38,134 nucleotides of DNA, from contig JABXHQ010000016.1 in assembly GCA_013373545.1 (NCBI GenBank), positions 1-38,134 of the forward strand, in the 5' to 3' direction. This stretch comes from Gammaproteobacteria bacterium (GTDB lineage Bacteria > Pseudomonadota > Gammaproteobacteria > Enterobacterales > Kangiellaceae). Both the position numbers and the translations under genes were made by a program. How positions within the stretch are numbered: the stretch's first letter is position 1; every line of letters starts with the position of its first letter. Of the stretch, positions 9,582 through 17,513 are shown one piece after another. The notes below the pieces were generated by a model. The model was not told the DNA's origin. It saw only the letters and a program-made list of their open reading frames with translations, and searched no databases.

Positions 9582-10034
9582 TTATTGCGCGGCAAGCTCC
9601 GGTTGTAACTGAAGGATCGCTGCGCGAATGGATGCGCTGATCGCAACTTTCTGATGTGACTGGTAGTCAACCATTACGATTCTGGCTTTCCCGCTAGTGG
9701 TAATGGTCTGTTGCTGATGACTCCATACCGCGTAGCTCTGGATTAAGTCTTGCTCGCCGAGGGAATCGACGCGACAGCCGACGGTTATCGTGTCGGGGTA
9801 GGTTAAGGGACGACGATAACGGCATTCGGTATGGGCGAGAATGGGCCCCACTTGAATACGTTGCATTTCGCTCATAATCGCGGTTTTTTCCATGAATGCA
9901 AGACGAGCACTTTCAAAGTAGCGGAAATAAACCACATTGTTGACATGCGCAAAGGCATCCATTTCACCCCATTGAACCGGTAGTTCGATTGTTACGGGAT
10001 AGTTGGTTAAAAAAGTCGCTAATGTTTCGCTCAT
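9582..10034 (-). CDS. Acyl-CoA thioesterase of the YbgC/4HBT hotdog family
   Basis: A 150-residue single hotdog-fold protein expected to hydrolyse acyl- or aryl-CoA thioesters in the cytoplasm. The signature is near the N-terminus: VQWGEMDAFAHVNNVVYFRYFE, residues about 20-41, where the Asp before FAHVNN is the usual catalytic residue of the 4-hydroxybenzoyl-CoA thioesterase type. The rest (RYRRPLTYPDTITVGCRV) fits the beta-sheet core. Substrate cannot be told from sequence. Its ATG overlaps the stop of the upstream EamA transporter gene by four bases (ATGA), so the two are co-translated. Confidence 0.88.
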   Translation of the reverse strand: MSETLATFLTNYPVTIELPVQWGEMDAFAHVNNVVYFRYFESARLAFMEKTAIMSEMQRIQVGPILAHTECRYRRPLTYPDTITVGCRVDSLGEQDLIQSYAVWSHQQQTITTSGKARIVMVDYQSHQKVAISASIRAAILQLQPELAAQ

Positions 10035-10948
10035 AAATTTTCCTGCGATTTATCGGATGGTTTGAGAGTTATTTTTAGTTGGCTCAACAAAATACCTAAC
10101 AGTAAAATAGCAATACCAACAATTTTATTAAAAGTTAATTGTTCGCCGGCAATCGGAATTGCTAACACGCCCACAAAGACGACGCCCATTGAGGCTAAAA
10201 TACTGGCTTCATAACTGCGCAGTGTTTTCATTACATGATTAAAAACAATCAGGGTTAAGGCTAAGCCAATAATGCCATTGGCGAAAATGACTAGCCAATC
10301 GTAGAGCGCAAACTTAAAAATAACGCCGTCGCTAATCATACCCCAGATAATTAAGGGTAACCCACCGATCACGATGGCCAGTGTTGATAGCATTACGGCC
10401 GACAAGGCTTCGCTGTGCCCGAGCATAAAGCGACGAATTAAGTTATTGGTCAGCGCTAGAAAGAAAACGCCGGTCGCGACCAGCGCAATACCTTTAATTT
10501 CTTCGGCCTGCGGCAGCACCTCAAAGTAAATCGTTAAGCCGGAAAGCGCAATTAAAGCCCCGATCAATTGCAATAAATAGGGCCGCTCATTTAGCATAAA
10601 AATACTGAGGCCCATAGTGATTAAACCGACAAAGTTGACCAGATAAGCGTGGGTGGTGACGGGTAAATAATCTAAGCCTGCCAAGAGTAAATAACGTACC
10701 AGGGTAAAATTCGCAATGCCGATCGCAATCGGGTAGAGCCATTGACGCAAGGTAAGGTGGCGCGGCCATGGTTCGCGTCGCCAAACGAAAGTGTAACAGA
10801 GTAAAAATAGTGCCGCGACGGCAATTTGCAGCCAATTAAAGGTGAATACCGGAATGCGCGTAAGACTCACTTTTGCCAACACGATGACCAATGCAGCAAA
10901 GAAAATCGTGCTGACCAGCAGCAAAGCAGATTTTACGTGAGCATTCAT
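10031..10948 (-). CDS. EamA/DMT-family transporter
   Basis: A 305-residue inner-membrane protein of the drug/metabolite transporter superfamily, with about ten hydrophobic helices arranged as two EamA repeats. The first repeat runs from SALLLVSTIFFAALVIVLAK to about residue 140, the second from GIALVATGVFFLALTN to ILLLGILLSQLK. A family-like stretch LNERPYLLQLIGALIALSGL ends the first repeat. The transported compound cannot be predicted. An AAGG-type ribosome binding site precedes the ATG at 10948. The gene overlaps the downstream thioesterase gene by four bases. Confidence 0.9.
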   Translation of the reverse strand: MNAHVKSALLLVSTIFFAALVIVLAKVSLTRIPVFTFNWLQIAVAALFLLCYTFVWRREPWPRHLTLRQWLYPIAIGIANFTLVRYLLLAGLDYLPVTTHAYLVNFVGLITMGLSIFMLNERPYLLQLIGALIALSGLTIYFEVLPQAEEIKGIALVATGVFFLALTNNLIRRFMLGHSEALSAVMLSTLAIVIGGLPLIIWGMISDGVIFKFALYDWLVIFANGIIGLALTLIVFNHVMKTLRSYEASILASMGVVFVGVLAIPIAGEQLTFNKIVGIAILLLGILLSQLKITLKPSDKSQENL

Positions 10949-10978
10949 AAGTTAACCTTTGCGTTTAGTGTGAATAGT

Positions 10979-11254
10979 TTATTGTACTATTTGCTTGAGT
11001 AGTTGTTGTGCATCCTGTATGGTGATTGCCCATAAGGTGTTTTGAGCTTGTATCAGCCAGTGCCACGCTCGCTCCGTTAACTTAGCGTGAATGAGTTTAA
11101 CCAGCAATGATTGACCACTATTCGATCTTATCGCAAAGTGTTGTTGATAGCGACTCTGGTATAGCTTGGTGTTGGTAGCGCGATAAACTCTGTTATGAGT
11201 ACGTCCGTATGGCTTTAGAATTACATGCTCATCTGCGCCAGCAACATCAGACAA
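10979..11254 (-). CDS. Possible small hypothetical protein
   Basis: A 91-residue frame that fills the otherwise empty gap between the EamA gene and the divergent FAN1-like gene (10949-11293). It begins with ATG and ends 30 bases before the EamA start on the same strand. The C-terminal half (LVKLIHAKLTERAWHWLIQ, then AITIQDAQQLLKQIV) looks protein-like, but I recognise no family and no clear ribosome binding site. It may instead be chance open frame in a divergent promoter region. Confidence 0.35.
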   Translation of the reverse strand: MSDVAGADEHVILKPYGRTHNRVYRATNTKLYQSRYQQHFAIRSNSGQSLLVKLIHAKLTERAWHWLIQAQNTLWAITIQDAQQLLKQIVQ

Positions 11255-11293
11255 AGCAATGTTCGTTATTTGCCAGTGGTTATCCAGAGAGCT

Positions 11294-13021
11294 ATGAACA
11301 CTTCAGTTAACACTCCACCGCAAGCGCTGGAAGCCGATTATTATCGGGTTAACTTTATAACTTTATTAACGTTTGTCTTTGAACGTTATGCGGCGCTGTT
11401 AACTGAACAAGAACGTAGCTTCTATCATCAATTTTCAGCGTTATCGGTTAATGCTCAGTGCTTATTTACTCGATGCTTAATGCGCAAGGGTAACTTCTTT
11501 CGAGTCGCAAAGTTTTCTTATCAAGAAATTTCCGAACCGCTTACAGCATTAAGTGAGTTAACTGCAACCACACTGGTTAAATCGGCGACGGTAGATGACT
11601 TCAATAATATTATAACCTTATTTACTAAACCTGAATTAGTAAAAGCGTTCCCGGAACATTCACTAAAGACGTTAAAGCGTGCTGAGTTAGATGCGGAACT
11701 TATACGCGTAGCCAATGATACACCCGACCTTATGTTTGCACGCTTACAAAATTTAGCTAATCACTCGTTAATATTTGTTTGTACGCAAGCATTTGATACT
11801 TTTCGGCTGCTTTTTTTTGGTAATTTACGGCAGGACTTAACTGAATTTGTGCTGCAAGACATGGGAATCGTTAAGTACCCGAAATTTACACTAAGCCGTG
11901 ATAAGCTACCATTTCAAAATCGCGAAACTATCGTCGCACTTAAGAAAATTAATGAGTTGTCCGATTACTTACATGATCATAAACAGCTCGACATCGATGA
12001 GCTGGAGTATCTTTGCTCACAATTACCCCCATGCACCCAGCAATCGTCAATTGTGCAGCGACGTTTAGGACGACTACTTAACCGACTTGGACAGCGTTAT
12101 GAGCAACAAAAAGATTACCAAGCAGCGATTGCTTTGTATCAACAAAGCAATGAACTTCCCGCCGCTGAGCGAATAATACGTTGCTTAGCTTACTTACATC
12201 AATGGGAGGAAGCCTGGGAACGTTTGCAACAATTAGAAACGTCTAGCTCGATTAGCAGTGAGCAACATTTTGTTCGCGTTTTTAAACCTAAGCTAGCAAA
12301 AAAGTTGGCAATACCTTTTGAGCGCCAGTCATTACAGATTAAACCCGAACAAGTCATTCTCATTACGCCGCATACGCAATCTGTTGAACGTAATGTTCAA
12401 CAGCATTTAAGTGCATTGGGTAAAGTAAGTTTTTGGTCCGAAAATGGCGTTTTTAATTCATTATTTGGATTAACGTTTTGGTCCTTGTTGTACGCTGACT
12501 GCGAAGGTGCTTTTTACAATCCATTTCAAACCGCTCCTGATGATATCTATCATGGATCTTTTATCGCCAAGCGAGAGAGTCTTTGGCAAGAATTGTTTCA
12601 GTTTATCGCCTGTGAAAAGCGTTATGAGAAATTACTTCGAGAGAATTATCGTACTTATTTCGGACTGGCTAATCGATTTATTCATTGGTCTCTATTGCAG
12701 CAAACGGTTGCTGATATCCCGATATTTGATGGAGTAAGGTTAAGTCAAGCAGAGCAACAGCGCAGTCTTTTTGAGTGGACCTTACAGCGCGTACCAATTG
12801 AACATATACGTAAAATTGTGCTGCATATTTTAGCTGATCGAAAAGACCATCGTAGTGGGATGCCGGATTTAATTGTGTTTACAGATCAAGATTATTGTTT
12901 AATGGAAGTCAAAGGTCCTGGTGATCGCTTACAGAATAATCAAAAGGTTTGGTTGGATTTTTTTGAGCGCAATGAAATTCCTTATCGAACCTTAAGAGTT
13001 GTCTATGACGAAAATAACTGA
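11294..13021 (+). CDS. FAN1-like VRR-NUC structure-specific nuclease
   Basis: A 575-residue protein resembling bacterial FAN1, a nuclease that cuts 5' flaps and unhooks DNA interstrand crosslinks. The C-terminal VRR-NUC domain has the PD-(D/E)XK active site in GMPDLIVF (Asp525) and LMEVKGPGDRLQNNQK (Glu538, Lys540), plus an upstream Glu candidate in SLFEWTL. A TPR-like helical region (RLLNRLGQRYEQQKDYQAAIALYQ) lies around residues 265-330, as in FAN1. The N-terminal part would correspond to the DNA-binding region. Length is close to the roughly 560 aa of Pseudomonas FAN1 as I recall it. I chose ATG 11294 over the open upstream ATG at 11225 because it gives a typical N-terminus; the ribosome binding site is weak (AGAGAG). 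The 3' end overlaps the helicase gene. Confidence 0.85.
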   Translation: MNTSVNTPPQALEADYYRVNFITLLTFVFERYAALLTEQERSFYHQFSALSVNAQCLFTRCLMRKGNFFRVAKFSYQEISEPLTALSELTATTLVKSATVDDFNNIITLFTKPELVKAFPEHSLKTLKRAELDAELIRVANDTPDLMFARLQNLANHSLIFVCTQAFDTFRLLFFGNLRQDLTEFVLQDMGIVKYPKFTLSRDKLPFQNRETIVALKKINELSDYLHDHKQLDIDELEYLCSQLPPCTQQSSIVQRRLGRLLNRLGQRYEQQKDYQAAIALYQQSNELPAAERIIRCLAYLHQWEEAWERLQQLETSSSISSEQHFVRVFKPKLAKKLAIPFERQSLQIKPEQVILITPHTQSVERNVQQHLSALGKVSFWSENGVFNSLFGLTFWSLLYADCEGAFYNPFQTAPDDIYHGSFIAKRESLWQELFQFIACEKRYEKLLRENYRTYFGLANRFIHWSLLQQTVADIPIFDGVRLSQAEQQRSLFEWTLQRVPIEHIRKIVLHILADRKDHRSGMPDLIVFTDQDYCLMEVKGPGDRLQNNQKVWLDFFERNEIPYRTLRVVYDENN

Positions 13022-15503
13022 ACTCGCATTTTCAATAACCGAGTTGGCAGAGTACAGTTGTCGTAGTGGTGACTTGGAGTTGTTGTCACAATCGGGGCCA
13101 ACTGCACAAGAAGGGATCGAAGGCCATCAAAAACTGCAACACAAGCGCCGCTTAGCCGATCCTAATTATCACGCTGAGTATGCCATTGAGCTAAATATGG
13201 AATACCAGTCAGTTGCACTGACTATTCGCGGTCGCGCAGATGGCGTCATTTTTATCAGTGATAAGCCATTAGATGGCCCTAAGTTAGTGTCTAACGATCC
13301 TATTCGCGATGCACTGCCGGTATTAGTTGAAGAAATTAAAACCACTTATGTGGCAAAAGAGAATCTTAGTCAAAGTGCGATTAGTCTTCATATTGGGCAA
13401 TTAAAGCTGTACGCGTTTTTGTTGTGCGAAAACTTTCAACTATCAAATATTACCGGACGTTTAACTTGGCTACGGTTGACCGATCAGTCAACTAGCGAAG
13501 AAACTTTTGTTTGGGATTTTGCAACACTCCAAACCCATTTTAATCAAGCATTAGATCGCTATATGCAGTGGCGATTGGAGGTGCTTGAGCATCGTCAACA
13601 AGTGGTCGCTTTTGCAAGCCGGCTTAATTTTCCATTTGCTGACTTTCGACCACATCAGCGAGCGTTATGTGCACAAGTTTATCGAACGGTTCGGGAGCAT
13701 GCGACTTTGGTATTTGAAGCGCCGACAGGCGTGGGCAAGACAATTAGCACTGTTTTCCCGGCATTAAAAGCGCTTGGTAATAACTACGCTGAACAAGTTG
13801 TATTTGTAACGGCTAAACAGTCGGGCCGTAAAACCTTACTCGATACCTGTGATTTGCTAAACCAGCAGGCGGAAACTCAGAATCAAAGGTTTAAAACCCT
13901 TACGTTATGTGCAAAAGATTCAATCTGTTTTTGTGCTAAAAACGACAGCAGTGCCTTTATCGAGCAGGTAGATGAGCAGTCGGGAAAAGTAAAAACTATT
14001 TGTCGTTATCGACATCAATTCTTTGATAAGTTAGCGGGCGCGATGGCGGCTTGCTTTAAACTTGATCGAATTGGCGAAAGCGAAATAGTCGCGTTAGCAG
14101 AAGAGTTTGAGATTTGCCCATTTTCTTTTTCATTAGTGATGCTACCTTGGCTTGACCTGGTTGTCTTAGATGCTAATTATCTATTTGATCCTTTGGTTCG
14201 CTTAGCCCATTTTGAAAACAAAGCCGATAGAATTTCAATTTTAGTTGATGAGTCGCATAATTTGGTTGATCGTTCGCGGGAGATGTACTCGGCGGAGCTA
14301 TCCGAGTCGCTTGCATTACAAGTGTTGGCGGCAACCGAGCACCGTGCATTGTTTTCGCGCTTGGTGAATCGACTTAGTGAGTCCTTGATTGCGATTGAAG
14401 CTACTGCGTCATCGGACTCAACCGCTGCATCGCAAGACTGGCAGGTAGTCGCATTAACGACCGATCAACTGCGTCAATTGCAGAGCCATGTGGCGCGTAT
14501 TCAGGCTGAGCTTTTAGACTTTTCCCAAGAGCAACCGCTATCGCCTGAAGAATACAGCTGGCTAAAACAGTTGATTCGCTTTAATGTCATGCTGCAATTG
14601 GCGGGCGATGCGCATCGATTGTTTCTGCGTTCAGAGTCTTTTGGGCTAATTGAAACACTAACGTTAAAATATTATTGTTTAAATGCTAGCGATTACTTAG
14701 CTCCGATTATAAAAAATTGGCGCAGCGCTACGTTTTTTTCTGGCACGTTACGGCCCGCGGAATATATTCGCCGCACTATCGGCCTAGATCCTGAGCAAGC
14801 AATTAAGGTCGTTCCCAGTTTATTTTCGGCGCAGCAGTTAGGCGTGTTTATTTCTCGACAGATTGATACGCGCTATCGACAGCGTAACGCTTATTTATCC
14901 GCCATTGTTCATGATATTTTTGCCACGATATCCGCTGAGAACGGCAACTATTTAGTCGCATTTTCAAGTTACCAGCTGCTAGCGATGGTAGCGGAGCAAT
15001 TTCGCGCTGAGTATCCTGAAGTCGCACTGCACCAACAAACTCGCGATATGTCTACAGCAGAGAGGGATAGTTTTGTCGCGCGCTTTTTCTCTTCGCAAGG
15101 GGTTGTCGGATTTGTTATTTTGGGCGGCGTATTCACCGAAGGCATCGATTATAAAGGTGATGCGCTGAAAGGTGTGGTGATTGTTGGCAGCGGTATGCCG
15201 CAAGTGAATCCGTTTCAGCAGCAACTGCTGGATTATTACCAGCGTCAACGTATGGATGGCTTTGCGATGACTTATCGTTATCCCGCCATGCAGCGTGTAC
15301 TACAAACCGCCGGTCGCGTTATTCGCCAGCTGAGCGATACAGGGGTGGTGGTTCTACTCGATAAGCGTTTCGGGCAGTCTGAATATACCCACTTACTACC
15401 TGACTATTGGCAGCCACAAGGTTATCAGGATGCAGCCGAATTGAGCGCTAATTTGACGCTGTTTTGGCAAGCCGCAAAGTCCGCTAATGCTGATGATCTG
15501 TAA
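13005..15503 (+). CDS. XPD/DinG-like Fe-S DNA helicase with N-terminal PD-(D/E)XK nuclease domain
   Basis: An 832-residue superfamily 2 helicase expected to unwind DNA 5'-3' and act with the FAN1-like nuclease. Residues about 1-140 look like a Cas4/RecB-type nuclease: EGIEGHQK, GRADG (Asp79), VEEIKT (Glu110, Lys112) and GQLKLYA (Gln132, Tyr136). The helicase part has Walker A EAPTGVGKT (about 238-246), an Fe-S cysteine set (Cys302/308/310, Cys333, Cys371), VDESHN Walker B (DEAH type, about 414-419), and motif VI in QTAGRVIRQLSDTG. The order is that of XPD, DinG and YoaA. The ATG at 13005 overlaps the nuclease gene by 17 bases, so the pair is an operon and probably coupled. Confidence 0.9.
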   Translation: MTKITELAFSITELAEYSCRSGDLELLSQSGPTAQEGIEGHQKLQHKRRLADPNYHAEYAIELNMEYQSVALTIRGRADGVIFISDKPLDGPKLVSNDPIRDALPVLVEEIKTTYVAKENLSQSAISLHIGQLKLYAFLLCENFQLSNITGRLTWLRLTDQSTSEETFVWDFATLQTHFNQALDRYMQWRLEVLEHRQQVVAFASRLNFPFADFRPHQRALCAQVYRTVREHATLVFEAPTGVGKTISTVFPALKALGNNYAEQVVFVTAKQSGRKTLLDTCDLLNQQAETQNQRFKTLTLCAKDSICFCAKNDSSAFIEQVDEQSGKVKTICRYRHQFFDKLAGAMAACFKLDRIGESEIVALAEEFEICPFSFSLVMLPWLDLVVLDANYLFDPLVRLAHFENKADRISILVDESHNLVDRSREMYSAELSESLALQVLAATEHRALFSRLVNRLSESLIAIEATASSDSTAASQDWQVVALTTDQLRQLQSHVARIQAELLDFSQEQPLSPEEYSWLKQLIRFNVMLQLAGDAHRLFLRSESFGLIETLTLKYYCLNASDYLAPIIKNWRSATFFSGTLRPAEYIRRTIGLDPEQAIKVVPSLFSAQQLGVFISRQIDTRYRQRNAYLSAIVHDIFATISAENGNYLVAFSSYQLLAMVAEQFRAEYPEVALHQQTRDMSTAERDSFVARFFSSQGVVGFVILGGVFTEGIDYKGDALKGVVIVGSGMPQVNPFQQQLLDYYQRQRMDGFAMTYRYPAMQRVLQTAGRVIRQLSDTGVVVLLDKRFGQSEYTHLLPDYWQPQGYQDAAELSANLTLFWQAAKSANADDL

Positions 15504-15660
15504 GCAGGACTGATTGCTCTGGCTTACGGGTAAGATTACAGAATTTGACCATTTATCGGGTGGACAATATCGCTTATCGATTTGGGTGTATAACGGTGGT
15601 TTTTTAATCTCAGATTAGTTATTCTTTCGAGTTAAACATCGCAAAAATGGATTTTTAATA

Positions 15661-16941
15661 GTGTCAGGATTGATTCAGTCATTGGTCAGTATGGATGCCA
15701 CAAACCTCGACCGCGAATTTCTTTGGTCAATATTTGAATGCTTGCAAGAGGGCGTGTTTGCTATTGCTGAAGATCGCTTCATTATGGTGAACCCGGCATT
15801 ATGTGAGCTATTGGGCTATGATCGCGAGGAAATTGTCGGTAAAGCTTTTCTCGAAGTGATTGCCGAGCGTCACCGCGAAATGGTGTTTAATCGTGCTCAA
15901 GCTCGGATCCGCGGTGAATCGCCGCCGAACCATTATGAAATTGCTTTGATTCGCCAAGATCTGAGTGAAATCTTAGTTCATATTAAGGTTTCCACCTTCA
16001 AACTTGCCGATGGCTCAATTGTAAATGTTGGCAGCACCCGTGATATTTCCGGCGAGCGTCGAGCATTAAAACAACTACAGCACTCGGAGCAAGAGTTTCG
16101 ACGTATTGTTGAAAACTTACCGGATATTTTTTATCGCACCGATCATCAAGGCCGGATAAAAATGGCTTCCCCGTATGCAGCAGAAGTAATGGGGTATCAG
16201 TTAGAGGAATTAATCGGACAGCCGTTAGCCAACTTCTATGCGCGACCAGAGGAGCGCGAAGCAACGTTAAGTAAAATCTTGCAAGGGCAAGGCGAAATGG
16301 TGCCGGTGGAGTCTTGTTTGCGGCATCGCGATGGCTCTATTGTGTGGGTATCAACGCATGCTTATGCTTGTTTTGATGAGAATGGCGACTTCTCTGGCGT
16401 TGAAGGTGTAGCACGAAACATTACTGAGCGTAAAAATTTAGAAGAGCGGTTGCGCCACATGGCGATCCGCGATCCGCTGACTCAAGTTTATAACCGATTT
16501 GGCTTTGAAGAAAAGCTGGATGATGCTATCAATCGTGCTCGGCGTAACAAAAGCTCTATCGCTTTGCTGTTCTTCGATTTGGATAAATTCAAAACGATTA
16601 ATGATAATTACGGTCATGATGTCGGCGACCGGTATTTAGCGGCCTTTGCTAAGCGCATGGAAATTGGATTTCGCGAAACCGATACAGTCGCGCGTCTTGG
16701 CGGTGATGAATTTGTTGCGTTACTGGAAAATTTAGAATGCGATGAGACGGTGTATAACTTGCTTGAGCGCTGTGTAACGGCACTTTCCGATCCCTTTGTT
16801 ACCGATGAGCATACCTTAATATTTCAATACAGCTATGGTATTGCACAGTATCCGAAACATGGTACCGATGCCGAAGCGCTATTAAAGTTTGCCGATCAAG
16901 CAATGTATCTTGATAAAAGCAACCAAGCCTTGATTGTTTAG
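15661..16941 (+). CDS. PAS-PAS-GGDEF diguanylate cyclase
   Basis: A 426-residue cytoplasmic sensor enzyme expected to make cyclic di-GMP from two GTP. Two PAS domains come first: about 15-135 (FAIAEDRFIMVNPALCELLGY) and about 137-258 (RTDHQGRIKMASPYAAEVMGY, ending in VARNITERKNLEE). The GGDEF domain (about 260-426) has RDPLTQVYNR, FFDLDKFKTINDNYGHDVGD and an intact RLGGDEF near residue 345. An inhibitory I-site, RETD, sits five residues before GGDEF, so product feedback is likely. There is no EAL domain or membrane segment. The start is GTG 15661, or possibly the ATG at 15691; neither has a strong ribosome binding site. The 157 bases upstream hold nothing I can identify. It is convergent with the phosphatase gene, three bases apart. 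Confidence 0.93.
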   Translation: MSGLIQSLVSMDATNLDREFLWSIFECLQEGVFAIAEDRFIMVNPALCELLGYDREEIVGKAFLEVIAERHREMVFNRAQARIRGESPPNHYEIALIRQDLSEILVHIKVSTFKLADGSIVNVGSTRDISGERRALKQLQHSEQEFRRIVENLPDIFYRTDHQGRIKMASPYAAEVMGYQLEELIGQPLANFYARPEEREATLSKILQGQGEMVPVESCLRHRDGSIVWVSTHAYACFDENGDFSGVEGVARNITERKNLEERLRHMAIRDPLTQVYNRFGFEEKLDDAINRARRNKSSIALLFFDLDKFKTINDNYGHDVGDRYLAAFAKRMEIGFRETDTVARLGGDEFVALLENLECDETVYNLLERCVTALSDPFVTDEHTLIFQYSYGIAQYPKHGTDAEALLKFADQAMYLDKSNQALIV

Positions 16942-16944
16942 CCG

Positions 16945-17490
16945 TTACTCATCACTGGAGCCAAGCGTAAGGCGCACTTGATTGCGGCTAAAGTCGAGAC
17001 GAAGGATCCAGTGATAAGTCGACTCATCGATTTTAGGAACCTCTTTGGCACCCAGCAAGCGAGCAAGCTCTCCCGTGGTATTACTATGGCCGACAATCAA
17101 TGCATTTAGTTGTTGTTGCTTGATGGCTGCAGCGAATTCGTCTAGATGACGCGGGTCGTAAGTTTGTATTGAAAGATTACGCGCTGTACTGATCGGTGCA
17201 GCCGTTTGCTGAGTGCGTCGATAAGCCGTTGAGTAGAGCTTTGCAAGCGGCTCACCGGCGAGCTGGGTTACTACTCGCTGTGCCCGTGCTAATCCCGCCG
17301 GAGTGAGCTCGGGATCATCTTGATCGCTGCGTTTCTCTGCATGTCGAATTAACCAAACCGTAAATGTTTTTGCGTTTTCCTCGCGAGCCTCTGTGGGATC
17401 CTTCGCTGCCACGAGGGAAGTCATGGAAAGCAGCAGTGTCAGCATACCTATGCGAATAATGGCAAGGTGTTTGGTAACCGGTAGTAGCAT
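16945..17490 (-). CDS. Exported histidine phosphatase family protein
   Basis: A 181-residue member of the histidine phosphatase (phosphoglycerate mutase-like) superfamily. Residues 1-29 form a signal peptide (hydrophobic IIRIGMLTLLLSMTSLVAA), so the enzyme is probably periplasmic. The catalytic RHAE motif is in VWLIRHAEKRSD near residue 50, with STAYRRTQQTA contributing the second Arg, and GHSNTTGELARLLG the second catalytic His. SixA and PhoE are the nearest types I can think of; substrate is unknown. It begins 23 bases after the metH stop on the same strand and could share the metH transcript, which would place a phosphatase under methionine control. Confidence 0.88.
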   Translation of the reverse strand: MLLPVTKHLAIIRIGMLTLLLSMTSLVAAKDPTEAREENAKTFTVWLIRHAEKRSDQDDPELTPAGLARAQRVVTQLAGEPLAKLYSTAYRRTQQTAAPISTARNLSIQTYDPRHLDEFAAAIKQQQLNALIVGHSNTTGELARLLGAKEVPKIDESTYHWILRLDFSRNQVRLTLGSSDE

Positions 17491-17513
17491 GAATCTTCCT
17501 TTAAGGTTCGCGT

